Below are positions 31,241-39,588 of a DNA stretch of 64,000 nucleotides, in pieces; position 1 is the first letter of the stretch; every line of letters begins with the position of its first letter. Source of the DNA: Actinopolymorpha alba DSM 45243. Its GTDB lineage: Bacteria; Actinomycetota; Actinomycetes; Propionibacteriales; Actinopolymorphaceae. The notes beneath the pieces were generated by a model that saw nothing but the letters and a program-made list of their open reading frames with translations, made no database searches and was not told the DNA's origin. The DNA is taken from assembly GCF_000373925.1 (NCBI RefSeq), contig NZ_KB892740.1, positions 1-64,000 of the forward strand. The letters run 5' to 3'. The position numbers were made by a program, and so were the translations under genes.

Positions 31241-31813
31241 GTGACTGAGGGCGCAACCTCGTTCGTTGACGACGACAACGTCGACGACGGTCGAAACGAC
31301 TCCGGCGCGGAGGCGGGCTCCGGCCGGCCGAGCCGCACCGAGTCCCAGGAGGACCAGATCACCCGCCTCGAGGGCGAAGGTGACGTTGCCGCGGACTATC
31401 TCGAGGAGCTTCTCGACATCGCGGACATCGACGGTGACATCGACCTCGACGTCGAGGGTGACCGGGCGATGGTGGCCATTGTCGGTGGTGACCTCAAGAA
31501 TCTGGTCGGACGGAACGGCGAGGTACTGGAGGCTCTCCAAGAGTTGACCAGGCTCGCCGTCTATCGCGAGACGGGAGAGCGTAGCCGGCTGATGCTGGAC
31601 GTTGCCGGCTACCGCGCTGAGCGCCGGAGTGAGCTCGTTGCTCTGGCGGAGAAGGTCGCACAGGACGTAGCGGCGACGGGTGAACCGGTTCGAATGGAGC
31701 CCATGACGCCGTTCGAGCGCAAGATCATCCACGACACGGTGGCGGCGAAGGGACTGACAAGTGAGTCGGAGGGCGAAGAGCCCGAACGCAGGGTTGTCGT
31801 CCAGCCGGCGTGA
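31241..31813 (+). CDS. jag: Jag-family R3H/KH RNA-binding protein
   Basis: A 190-residue protein. About 50 acidic residues come first, then a KH-like domain (YLEELLDIADIDGDI, GGDLKNLVGRNGEVLEALQE) and an R3H domain (RAERRSELVALAEKVAQDV, MEPMTPFERKIIHD). It binds single-stranded RNA in related bacteria (KhpB). GTG 31241 has AAGGAG upstream. It follows yidC and overlaps the start of rsmG. Confidence 0.92.
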   Translation: MTEGATSFVDDDNVDDGRNDSGAEAGSGRPSRTESQEDQITRLEGEGDVAADYLEELLDIADIDGDIDLDVEGDRAMVAIVGGDLKNLVGRNGEVLEALQELTRLAVYRETGERSRLMLDVAGYRAERRSELVALAEKVAQDVAATGEPVRMEPMTPFERKIIHDTVAAKGLTSESEGEEPERRVVVQPA

Positions 31814-32474
31814 GTCGACGAACCACGTTTCACGTGGAACGAACCCGCTCATCAGTGCCCCAGCGGCGCCGGCGGTCGCGCAGACGCTCTTCGGTGAGCG
31901 GCTTGAGGCCGTCGAACGGTACGCCGATCTCCTTGCCGGCCCGGGCGTCCAACGCGGACTGCTCGGCCCGCGCGAGGTCGGGCGGCTATGGGACCGACAT
32001 CTTCTGAACTGCGGAGCTCTGGGCTCTCTGATCCCGCACGGAGCCGACGTGTGCGACGTCGGCTCCGGCGCAGGGCTCCCGGGTCTCGTCCTGGCACTGG
32101 CTCGGCCGGACCTGACCGTCACGCTCATCGAGCCACTTCTTCGTCGAGCCACCTTTCTTTCCGAAGCGGTCGACGCCCTGGGGTTGACTAACACCCGCGT
32201 CGTACGTGCGAGGGCCGAGGACCACAGCGATCTCTATGACACGGTCACGGCCCGCGCGGTGGCGCCGCTGCCGCGATTGGTTCGTGTCACGCTTGGCCTC
32301 TGCCGCCCCGGTGGTTCAGTCTTGGCGATGAAGGGGGAACGCGCGGCCTTGGAACTCGCGGAGGTCGAGCCTGAGCTCGCGGCACACGGGGTCGCGAGCT
32401 GGACTATCGAGCGGCTCGGAGAAGGTCTTCTGGAGACCCCCACAACCGTGGTGCGATTGGTCGCGCGAAGTTGA
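31761..32474 (+). CDS. rsmG: 16S rRNA (guanine527-N7)-methyltransferase RsmG
   Basis: A 237-residue methyltransferase. LFGERLEAVERYADLLAGPG and LLGPREVGRLWDRHLLNC form the N-terminal helical part; VCDVGSGAGLPGLVLALARP is SAM motif I; ARAVAPLPRL follows. It methylates G527 of 16S rRNA; loss can give streptomycin resistance. GTG 31761, inside jag, is chosen for GAAGGGA seven bases upstream; TTG 31794 is an alternative. A parS-like site lies in its first codons. Confidence 0.92.
   Translation: MSRRAKSPNAGLSSSRRESTNHVSRGTNPLISAPAAPAVAQTLFGERLEAVERYADLLAGPGVQRGLLGPREVGRLWDRHLLNCGALGSLIPHGADVCDVGSGAGLPGLVLALARPDLTVTLIEPLLRRATFLSEAVDALGLTNTRVVRARAEDHSDLYDTVTARAVAPLPRLVRVTLGLCRPGGSVLAMKGERAALELAEVEPELAAHGVASWTIERLGEGLLETPTTVVRLVARS
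31827..31840. other. parS-like site 1
   Basis: GTTTCACGTGGAAC differs by one base from the bacterial parS core GTTTCACGTGAAAC. It lies 14 bases after the jag stop, in early rsmG codons, about 4.5 kb from oriC. Confidence 0.75.
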
Positions 32475-32529
32475 CGGAGCTTTGAAAGGGCGGGCGTAGG
32501 GCCAGGTGCCCTCGTCCGGTGAGGGGAGT

Positions 32530-33672
32530 ATGACTGTGACGGAGGCGCACGTGGCGGTTGGTCTTGGATGGCCCACCGAGTCGCTTTCCACACCTGGTGA
32601 TGCAGCTGTGGATTCAGGTGAGCGACGGCAGGTGCACCATCGACCTACGGGTCTCGGCTGGCCTTCCAATGAGCCTGATGCTGGGCCCGAAGAGGCGGCC
32701 CCGGTGAGCGAAGAGATCGCGGAGCCCGTTTCACGTGAAACGGCCGACCCGCCGGCGACCCGCACGTCGGCGCCGGACGCTGATGCCCCGGTGGCGTTCA
32801 CCCCCACCCTCCCCAAGCCGGCACAGACCAGAGTCTTCGTCGTCGCCAATCAGAAGGGCGGCGTCGGCAAGACGACCACGGCGGTCAACCTCGCCGCCGC
32901 TCTCGCCGGCTCGGGAGCTCGGGTCCTCGTGGTCGACCTCGACCCCCAGGGCAACGCCTCCACCGCTCTGGGCATCGAGCATTCCGAAGGACTCCCGAAC
33001 GTCTACGACGTTCTTGTCGACGGCGAGCCGCTCGCCGACTTCGTCTATCCGGTCCCCCGATTCCCCACGCTCTTTGCCGTTCCAGCCACCATTGATCTCT
33101 CCGGTGCCGAGCTCGAGTTGGCGAGCGTGGTCGCGCGGGAGGCGCGGCTCAAGCGCGCGCTCGACGTGTTCCTCAACGAGCAGGAGACGGCGGGGGAGCG
33201 ATTCGACTACGTCCTCATCGACTGCCCGCCGTCGCTCGGTTTGCTCACGATGAACGCGCTTGTGGCCGGGCGGGAGGTGCTCGTCCCGATCCAGTGCGAG
33301 TACTACGCGCTCGAGGGCGTCGAGACACTCTTCCGCATCGTCGACCTGGTACGCGAACTCAACCGCAGTCTCGAAGTCACCACTGTGCTCCTCACGATGT
33401 ACGACGCCAGGACCCGCCTCTCCGCGCAGGTGGCGGAGAACGCTCGGGAGAGCCTCGGCCGCACGGTCCTTCGTACGGCAGTCCCTCGCTCGGTCCGCAT
33501 CTCGGAGGCGCCGAGCTTCGGGCAGACGGTCATGACCTGGGACCCCGGATCGCCCGGAGCGCTCTCGTATCTCGAGGCCGCCCGGGAGATCGCGCTGCGC
33601 GATGCGACCGTGAACCAGAGCCGGCCGGCCGCCGAGGCCGACGCATCGGCGCACCTCGCCCGCGGCCGTTGA
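32530..33672 (+). CDS. parA: Chromosome-partitioning ATPase ParA (Soj)
   Basis: About 380 residues from ATG 32530 (GAGGGG close upstream); GTG 32506 would add eight. About 95 N-terminal residues are variable and Pro/Ala/Glu-rich, then the deviant Walker A KGGVGKTTTAVNLAAALA, VLVVDLDPQGNAST, and DYVLIDCPPSLGLLTMNA. ParA binds DNA as an ATP dimer and moves ParB-bound origins. A perfect parS core is embedded in the N-terminal extension, coding VSRET. parB lies 130 bases downstream. Confidence 0.95.
   Translation: MTVTEAHVAVGLGWPTESLSTPGDAAVDSGERRQVHHRPTGLGWPSNEPDAGPEEAAPVSEEIAEPVSRETADPPATRTSAPDADAPVAFTPTLPKPAQTRVFVVANQKGGVGKTTTAVNLAAALAGSGARVLVVDLDPQGNASTALGIEHSEGLPNVYDVLVDGEPLADFVYPVPRFPTLFAVPATIDLSGAELELASVVAREARLKRALDVFLNEQETAGERFDYVLIDCPPSLGLLTMNALVAGREVLVPIQCEYYALEGVETLFRIVDLVRELNRSLEVTTVLLTMYDARTRLSAQVAENARESLGRTVLRTAVPRSVRISEAPSFGQTVMTWDPGSPGALSYLEAAREIALRDATVNQSRPAAEADASAHLARGR
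32728..32741. other. parS-like site 2 (perfect core)
   Basis: GTTTCACGTGAAAC, the exact palindromic ParB-binding core, within the ParA coding region (Val-Ser-Arg-Glu-Thr). Its location beside parAB and oriC supports a functional centromere. Confidence 0.9.
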
Positions 33673-33802
33673 CGTACTAAGGTCTGTCTGGCGTGGACGA
33701 GTTGACCAGCGAGCGAGGCATTAGCGGGAGACCGAGATGTCACGGGCCGGCTCCGGCGTTGCTGTACAAGCGTCGAGTTCTACCAATCGATAGGAAGTGC
33801 CG

Positions 33803-34774
33803 ATGACCGTTCGACGTGGACTGGGCCGGGGGCTTGGTGCGCTGATTCCTTCAGCTCCGTCTTCTGTGGAGACGCCCGCGCCGCCGGTCAGCCGCGAGCC
33901 CGAGTTAACCGACAGCGCCACTGTCGCCCTCAGCCCGAGCGTCGAGTCGCCGGCACCTGTCCAGGGAGCGCACTTCGCGGAGATACCAGTCACCGCGATC
34001 ACGCCGAACCCGCGCCAGCCGCGTCAGGTCTTTGACGAGGAAGCACTGGCGGAGCTCGTCCACTCCATCAAGGAGATCGGCCTTCTCCAGCCGGTGGTCG
34101 TCCGGCGTACCGGCCCGGAGAAGTACGAACTCGTCATGGGAGAACGCCGCTGGCGAGCATCCCAGGAGGCCGGGCTGTCCGCGATCCCCGCGATCGTTCG
34201 TGACACCGGCGACGACGTCATGCTGCGTGACGCGTTGCTCGAGAACCTCCACCGCGCCCAGCTCAATCCCCTCGAAGAGGCCGCCGCCTATGGACAGCTC
34301 CTCGAGGACTTCGGGTGCACCCACGACGAACTCGCCCAGCGGATCGGGCGGTCCCGTCCCCAGATCACCAACACGCTTCGACTCCTGAAGCTCCCGCCGA
34401 GCGTTCAGCGGCGGGTCGCGGCCGGTGTCCTGTCGGCGGGCCACGCTCGGGCGATCCTGGCGGCTGAGGGTGAGGAGACCCAGGAACACCTCGCCCACCG
34501 CGTGGTCGCCGAAGGGTTGTCGGTCAGGGCGCTCGAGGAGATCGTGACGCTGAGCTCCGGCAAGGAACGCCGGACGAAGGTTTCACGTAGAACCAAGCCC
34601 GTCGCCCCTCGGTTGGCCGACCTCGAACACCGGCTCGCCGACCGGTACGACACCAGGGTCAAGGTGGACCTCGGCAAGTCCAAGGGAAAGATCGTCGTGG
34701 AGTTCGCCTCGCTGGAGGACCTCGAGCGGATCATCACCCTGATGGATCCGCCCCGTCCCGAAGCCACGTCTTAG
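33803..34774 (+). CDS. parB: Chromosome-partitioning protein ParB (Spo0J)
   Basis: About 323 residues from ATG 33803 with AGGAA seven bases upstream; a GTG six bases earlier is too close to it. Begins [16 protein letters not shown]. The CTP-binding/clamp region has [18 protein letters not shown] and [27 protein letters not shown] follows, then the helix-turn-helix ([20 protein letters not shown]) that recognises parS, and a C-terminal dimer domain. It loads at parS and spreads as a CTP-dependent clamp; ParA acts on the complex. Confidence 0.96.
   Translation: MTVRRGLGRGLGALIPSAPSSVETPAPPVSREPELTDSATVALSPSVESPAPVQGAHFAEIPVTAITPNPRQPRQVFDEEALAELVHSIKEIGLLQPVVVRRTGPEKYELVMGERRWRASQEAGLSAIPAIVRDTGDDVMLRDALLENLHRAQLNPLEEAAAYGQLLEDFGCTHDELAQRIGRSRPQITNTLRLLKLPPSVQRRVAAGVLSAGHARAILAAEGEETQEHLAHRVVAEGLSVRALEEIVTLSSGKERRTKVSRRTKPVAPRLADLEHRLADRYDTRVKVDLGKSKGKIVVEFASLEDLERIITLMDPPRPEATS
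34580..34593. other. parS-like site 3 (degenerate)
   Basis: GTTTCACGTAGAAC has two mismatches to the parS core, inside the parB gene. Lower affinity than sites 1 and 2 would be expected. Confidence 0.5.
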
Positions 34775-34804
34775 AGGTCGCGTCCAACCACCCGACGCCA
34801 GCAG

Positions 34805-34861
34805 ATGAAGGGAGCCCCTGCTCCGACCCGAACTTCCGGTCGGAGCAGGGGCTCCCTTCAT
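34805..34861. terminator. Strong bidirectional terminator between parB and the ligase gene
   Basis: A perfect 24-bp inverted repeat (34805-34828 with 34838-34861) encloses a nine-base loop. It lies 30 bases after the parB stop and 22 after the ligase stop on the other strand. Short T-runs flank it (TTCATTTACG). It can end both convergent transcripts. Confidence 0.92.
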
Positions 34862-34883
34862 TTACGTACGCGAGAACCCGCGC

Positions 34884-35864
34884 TCAGCGGCCGCCGCGTT
34901 CGGCGCGCTCGGCCTCGGCCCGGTGGGCCGCGCCGTGCAGGAGATCGCGGCACACGATGCCCAGGTCCAGGCCGGCCGACTCGACGGCGAGCGGGACGAG
35001 CGACGTCTCGGTCATGCCTGGCGCGACGTTGACCTCAAGGAACCACGGGACTCCGTCACGATCGACGATCAGGTCCGTCCGCGACAGATCACGCAGACCC
35101 AGCGCCTGGTGGGCCGCCAATGCGACGTCGGCACACACGGCCGCGGCCGCATCACTGAGGCGGGCAGGAGCCACGAACTCCGTCGCCCCCGCGTTGTAGC
35201 GCGCCGCATAGTCGTAGAACCCACTGTCCGGCACGATCTCCACCGCCGGCAGCGCGCGCGGCCCGTCGCCGACATCCACCACGGCGACGCTGACCTCGGT
35301 GCCGGAAACGTGCTGCTCGAGCAGCGACACCTCGCCGTAGGCGAAGCAGTTGACCATCGCGGCGGGGAGCTCGGGCACCGTGCGGACGACGTTGCACCCC
35401 AACGCCGACCCACCCCGGGTTGGCTTCACCACCAGGGGCAGCCCGAGGCGTTCGACGATGCGGCCCAGGACCGTCTGGGCGCCGAGCTCCCGGAAGGTCT
35501 CGTGCGGGAGGACCACGGACTTCGGCGTCCGTAGTCCGGCGGCCGCCACGATCGTCTTGGCCACCGGCTTGTCGAACGCGAGCCGGCACGCGACCGGCGA
35601 CGCACCGACGTACGGAACGTCCAGTAGGTCAAGCACCTCACGCAGTGCGCCGTCCTCGCCGGCCGAGCCATGGAGGAGCGGGAACACTGCTGACGGCGGA
35701 TCGTCCTGCAGTGCCGGGATGAGCCCGGCATCAGCGTCGCGCTCCTCGACGTCCACCCCGACCGCGCGGAGTGCCTCGCTGACCCGGCGACCCGAACGCA
35801 GTGACACGTCTCGCTCGTGGGACAGTCCGCCCGCAAGCACCAACACGCGTCCCAGATCGCTCAT
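34884..35864 (-). CDS. D-alanine--D-alanine ligase family protein (ATP-grasp)
   Basis: About 326 residues from ATG 35864 with AAGGGA six bases upstream; longer upstream reading is only the shadow of the next gene. Contains LAGGLSHERDVSLRSG (N-terminal ligase loop with Glu and Ser), PLLHGSAGEDGALREVLDLL, KPTRGGSALGCNVV, and FLEVNVAPGMTETSLVP, the Mg2+/ATP-grasp end. These support joining of two D-alanines for peptidoglycan, but the main Ddl of the cell may be elsewhere. The family also contains D-Ala-D-Lac enzymes; specificity cannot be set here. Confidence 0.85.
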   Translation of the reverse strand: MSDLGRVLVLAGGLSHERDVSLRSGRRVSEALRAVGVDVEERDADAGLIPALQDDPPSAVFPLLHGSAGEDGALREVLDLLDVPYVGASPVACRLAFDKPVAKTIVAAAGLRTPKSVVLPHETFRELGAQTVLGRIVERLGLPLVVKPTRGGSALGCNVVRTVPELPAAMVNCFAYGEVSLLEQHVSGTEVSVAVVDVGDGPRALPAVEIVPDSGFYDYAARYNAGATEFVAPARLSDAAAAVCADVALAAHQALGLRDLSRTDLIVDRDGVPWFLEVNVAPGMTETSLVPLAVESAGLDLGIVCRDLLHGAAHRAEAERAERGGR

Positions 35865-35901
35865 ATGTTGTCCCTTCACTACCACCGGCACAGTCACCGG
35901 G

Positions 35902-37221
35902 CTACCTGAGGTCAGGACCTGGGGACTCCACGCCCCGTCCTCGACCCAGGTGTAGCGGCCCGAAGGTGTCCCGCAGATCCATCTCTTGTTCGACGACGGC
36001 GGCGAGCCGGCGGATCCCCTCCCGGATGCGTTCCGGTGAGGGGAAGCAGTAGGAGAGCCGCATGCTCTGGCTTCCGAACCCGTCGGCGTAGAACGCCGTA
36101 CCGGGAACGTAGGCAACTCGTGCGGTGATGGCTCGCGGTGACATCGCCTTGGCGTCGATACCCTCCGGCAGGGTGACCCAGACGTAGAAGCCGCCATTGG
36201 GTTTGGTCCACGTGGTGGTGGCCGGCATGAGGTCGGCAAGGGAGGCGAGCATCGCGTCGCGGCGCTCGCGATACATCTCCCGGAAGGCTTTGATCTGGCC
36301 GCGCCAGTCGTGGTTGGCGAGGTAGGTGCCCACCGCGTGCTGGCTGAACGTCGGCGGGCAGAGCGTCGCGGACTCCTGGGCGAGCACGAGCTTGTCGCGG
36401 ATCGCGTGCGGTGCCAGCGCCCACCCCACCCGGAAACCGGGCGCGAAGGTCTTGGAGAACGACCCGAGATAGACCACGCGGGCCGGATCATCCGCGCGCA
36501 GGGCGCGGTAGGGCTCCCCGTCGAACCCAAGCAGACCGTAGGGGTCGTCCTCGATGACGAGCACGTCGTGGCGCCGGCAGATCTCGAGGACCTGCGCCCG
36601 GCGTTCGAGGCTGAGGGACACGCCCATCGGGTTGTGATGGCTCGGGATCGTGTAGAGGAACTTCGCCCGGCGCCCGCTCGCGGCGACGCTGGCCAACGCA
36701 CTGTCGAGGTGCTCTGGGATGAGCCCATGGTCGTCCATCGCCACGTGCACGACGTCGCATTGGTACGACGCGAACACACCGAGCGCGCCGACGTAGCTCG
36801 GCGCCTCGCAGATCACCACGTCGCCCGGATCGCAGAAGATCCGGGTCACCAGATCCAGTGCCTGCTGGCTCCCGACGGTCACCACCACGTCGTCAGGGCT
36901 CGCGTCGATGCCGACCAGGCTCATGACGTCGGTGATCTGCTCGCGAAGAGCCGGATCTCCCTGCGCCGAGCCGTACTGCATCGCGACCGTCCCGCGCTCG
37001 CCGACGAGTTCGTTGAGAAGCGAACCGACGACGTCGAGCGGAAGCCCAGAGATGTTGGGGGCTCCGCCGGCGAGCGACACGACCTCGGGGCGGTTGGCGA
37101 CGGAGAACAATGCTCGGATTTCGGAGGCAACCATCCCTTTTGCACGTGCTGCGTACCGTGCGAGATCGGCGTCAAACCGAGTCTCGCGGTGTACGGGCCG
37201 ATACTCCGGGACGTCCTCCAT
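35902..37221 (-). CDS. PLP-dependent aminotransferase (class I/II, 2-aminoadipate/MocR-like fold without DNA-binding domain)
   Basis: A 439-residue fold-type I aminotransferase, ATG 37221 with GGAG close upstream. VSLAGGAPNISGLPLD starts the core, then YGSAQGDPALREQI, GSQQALDLVTRIFCDPGD, IPSHHNPMGVSLS, VIEDDPYGLL, and GSFSKTFAPGFRVGW, with the PLP Lys in the last. The family covers 2-aminoadipate and kynurenine aminotransferases. The amino-acid substrate is not predictable. It lies 37 bases upstream of the D-Ala-D-Ala ligase gene, so both may be co-transcribed. Confidence 0.88.
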   Translation of the reverse strand: MEDVPEYRPVHRETRFDADLARYAARAKGMVASEIRALFSVANRPEVVSLAGGAPNISGLPLDVVGSLLNELVGERGTVAMQYGSAQGDPALREQITDVMSLVGIDASPDDVVVTVGSQQALDLVTRIFCDPGDVVICEAPSYVGALGVFASYQCDVVHVAMDDHGLIPEHLDSALASVAASGRRAKFLYTIPSHHNPMGVSLSLERRAQVLEICRRHDVLVIEDDPYGLLGFDGEPYRALRADDPARVVYLGSFSKTFAPGFRVGWALAPHAIRDKLVLAQESATLCPPTFSQHAVGTYLANHDWRGQIKAFREMYRERRDAMLASLADLMPATTTWTKPNGGFYVWVTLPEGIDAKAMSPRAITARVAYVPGTAFYADGFGSQSMRLSYCFPSPERIREGIRRLAAVVEQEMDLRDTFGPLHLGRGRGVESPGPDLR

Positions 37222-37344
37222 AGCGCTCCGTGCTCCTCTCCTCATCGAAGCGTGCGGCCTCTGTGACGACGCCACACACCCGCTACTACGATGCCCTATA
37301 AGGCGCTTCCTTGGGGAGCGGGGGCGCTCTCCGGAAGGGTTGTC

Positions 37345-37569
37345 ATGCGATTCGTCTCCTGGATTCTGCTAGGGATCGGTGCGGGCGTCCTCGCCGGATT
37401 CGCCGGTGGCCTTCTTCGGCCGCAGTCCAGCCGGCCCAAGCGGGTGGCGGCGGCTTATGCCGGCGGCTATTCCCCGCCGACTCCGTCGGATGATCACACC
37501 GCCGCGCAGCCGGAGGTCGTCTCAACGCGGACCCGCTTCGGGCGGACAAAACGTCCGCCACGGCGATAG
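37345..37569 (+). CDS. Small membrane protein of unknown function
   Basis: A 74-residue protein from ATG 37345 with GGAAGGG seven bases upstream. MRFVSWILLGIGAGVLAGFA is a single membrane helix or uncleaved signal; the rest is basic and Pro/Ser-rich. No family is recognised. It reads away from the aminotransferase gene and its stop abuts the GNAT gene, so it may be its upstream partner. Confidence 0.55.
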   Translation: MRFVSWILLGIGAGVLAGFAGGLLRPQSSRPKRVAAAYAGGYSPPTPSDDHTAAQPEVVSTRTRFGRTKRPPRR

Positions 37570-37599
37570 ATGCAAGACAAAACGGGAAAGCAACCCGAC

Positions 37600-38223
37600 A
37601 TGACAACGCCCCGACGGCTCGCGAACGTCACGCTGGACAATCTTGACGATCTGCCGAATACCTGTCGGCGCTGTGTCTTCTGGGAGCTTGACCCGGTGGC
37701 CCGCCAGCGGGCAGAGGAGGCCGGCGACCCAGCCTTGGAGAAGGAGGCCTGGATCTCCGCGGCGCTTCTCGAATGGGGTTCGTGCGGAAAGATCTGTTAT
37801 GTCGATCGTGTGCCGGCTGGCTATATCTTGTACGCCCCGCCGGCTTACGTGCCGCGCTCGGTCGCCTTTCCGACCTCTCCGGTGAGCGCTGACGCGGCAT
37901 TACTCATGACGGCGCAGGTCCTGCCCGATTTCGCCGCCGCGGGTCTTGGCCGGATGCTCGTTCAGGGTGTGGCCAAAGACCTCGTCAAACGGGGGATCAG
38001 GGCGCTCGAGGCATTCGGGGACGCGAAATGGCAGCAGCCGGCGTGCGTCGTTCCCGCTGATTTCCTGCTGTCGGTGGGGTTCAAGACGGTACGCCCGCAC
38101 CACCGATACCCGCGGCTTCGCCTCGAACTCCGTAACGCCCTTACCTGGAAGGAAGATGTCGAGGCGGCGTTGGAGAAACTGCTCGGCTCGATGACGCCAG
38201 AAGGCGCCTTCCGGCCGGTCTGA
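37600..38223 (+). CDS. GNAT-family acetyltransferase
   Basis: About 207 residues from ATG 37600 (MTTPRRLANVTLDNLDDLP); ATG 37570 is a possible earlier start directly after the previous stop. RCRRC-like CRRCVFWELDP near the start is typical of this actinobacterial subfamily; DFAAAGLGRMLVQGVAKDLVKRG is the acetyl-CoA-binding pyrophosphate loop, Gly-rich as expected. The substrate is unknown. In other actinomycetes a similar gene lies near parB/cwlM, so this is part of the conserved origin-proximal block. An imperfect terminator follows. Confidence 0.8.
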   Translation: MTTPRRLANVTLDNLDDLPNTCRRCVFWELDPVARQRAEEAGDPALEKEAWISAALLEWGSCGKICYVDRVPAGYILYAPPAYVPRSVAFPTSPVSADAALLMTAQVLPDFAAAGLGRMLVQGVAKDLVKRGIRALEAFGDAKWQQPACVVPADFLLSVGFKTVRPHHRYPRLRLELRNALTWKEDVEAALEKLLGSMTPEGAFRPV

Positions 38224-38241
38224 CCGCGTAGGACCACGAAG

Positions 38242-38307
38242 GACCGCAGCCTGGGCGAGGCTTCCCTTGAAGGACGCCCCACCCAGGCCTTGTCGGGTCC
38301 TGCGGTC
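38242..38307. terminator. Imperfect hairpin after the GNAT gene
   Basis: GACCGCAG (38242-38249) pairs with CTGCGGTC (38300-38307), and GCCTGGG (38249-38255) with CCCAGGC (38282-38288) inside. It lies between two convergent genes (GNAT stop 38223, glycerophosphodiesterase stop 38306), so it may end both transcripts. Confidence 0.5.
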
Positions 38308-39373
38308 AGGACCCGAGCGGTCGGTCGTACCTCTTCGGAAGCTTGAATCCCCGGTCGGCCAGGACGGAACGCAGTCGATCGGGATAATCGGTGATCAGGC
38401 CGTCGATACCGTCGTCGATCAGCTTGTTCATGGTCGCCTCGTCATCGACGGTCCACGGGATCACCTTGATGCCGAGGGAGTGTGCCTCCCGCACCATCTC
38501 CTTGGTGACGTACGGCTGGTAACCGGGATCGGTGATCTTGCCGTTCTGCGGAAATCCGTGCACCGGCGAGAACGCATCCGCACCAAACGACTTGATGGCC
38601 AGCAGTGGATCGCCGCCGAAGTCGTCGATATCGATGCCTCCGAGCCACGGCGAAGCCCCCGGCTGCCCGGTCTGCAGGAAGTCGCGGTTCGTCAGCGCGA
38701 CGATCGGCAGCCGCGGCTCAACCTGGCGCATCCGCATAAGCGCGCCCCAGTCGAAGCTCTGGATCGTCACCTGCCGCAGCATCCGGGCGTTCCTGATCTC
38801 CCGCACCACCACCTGGACGAACTGCTCGCGCGGCGCGGTCTCATGGGGCGCGCCGGCCTCGACCTTCGTCTCGACATTGAGCTTCACGCCGTACGCGCGG
38901 TAGCGATGGACGAGGTCGAACACCTCCCGGAGCAGCGGCATCTTCTCTCCCGGGTGGGCCTTCTGTCCCGGGAACTCGGACAGCGTCAGCGAGCCGCAGT
39001 CCAACGTCCTGACCTGGGCCAGGCTCAGGGTGTTGATGTACTTGCCGACGTAGGGGAACTCCGGGTCGCCAGGGGTCGCCGGAGCGGTGTCGCGGCACTT
39101 GCGGTCGCTGATCCGGCGGTCATGAGTGACGACTGCCTGCCCGTCCTCAGTGATCTGGACGTCGAGTTCGAGGGTGCTGACACCCAGTCGCAGCGCGTTC
39201 TCGAACCCGGGGATGGTGCTCTCGACCACCAGCCCGAGACCGCCTCGATGGGCCTGGAGGTCGAAGGACCGGCTCGGCCGGTCGGCTGCCTGCGCCGACG
39301 CATGGGCGGGAACGGCGCCCACAACCGTGCCGGCAAGGACTGTGGCCGCGGCCACAGCGCGCCATCTGCGCAT
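38306..39373 (-). CDS. Secreted glycerophosphodiester phosphodiesterase
   Basis: A 355-residue protein with a signal peptide (RRWRAVAAATVLAGTVVGAV, cleavage after AHA/SAQA). The GDPD TIM barrel follows: QAHRGGLGLVVESTIPGFEN with catalytic His and Glu, LELDVQITEDGQAVVTHD, KLNVETKVE, and IDGLITDYPDRL. It hydrolyses glycerophosphodiesters from lipids or teichoic acids outside the membrane. About 215 bases separate it from cwlM downstream, holding no other gene that I can support. Confidence 0.92.
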   Translation of the reverse strand: MRRWRAVAAATVLAGTVVGAVPAHASAQAADRPSRSFDLQAHRGGLGLVVESTIPGFENALRLGVSTLELDVQITEDGQAVVTHDRRISDRKCRDTAPATPGDPEFPYVGKYINTLSLAQVRTLDCGSLTLSEFPGQKAHPGEKMPLLREVFDLVHRYRAYGVKLNVETKVEAGAPHETAPREQFVQVVVREIRNARMLRQVTIQSFDWGALMRMRQVEPRLPIVALTNRDFLQTGQPGASPWLGGIDIDDFGGDPLLAIKSFGADAFSPVHGFPQNGKITDPGYQPYVTKEMVREAHSLGIKVIPWTVDDEATMNKLIDDGIDGLITDYPDRLRSVLADRGFKLPKRYDRPLGS

Positions 39374-39588
39374 GAATGGAATCCCTTCGGTTCGCGGAAC
39401 CTAGAGATCGCGCGGATAGGGATGTCGCGAGCGACCCCTACCCGCGCGACCTCTTATCCGCAGCACCTTCGAGCATCGGCACGGCCAGCGTGGGGTGCAG
39501 AAGGTGAGGTGGAAGCGAAATCTTCGCGAGAACAGAAGGAATTGATACCGCAGGACCTGCGGCGAACAGGCTCACAGACCGGAGCCGG

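Noticed and set aside
34805-34861. Small ORFs reading MKGAPAPT on both strands
   Set aside because: They are produced by the perfect palindrome of the bidirectional terminator.
35865-36779. Long upstream extension of the D-Ala-D-Ala ligase frame
   Set aside because: It runs antiparallel-free inside the aminotransferase gene in another frame, has no ligase similarity, and ATG 35864 has a proper ribosome site.
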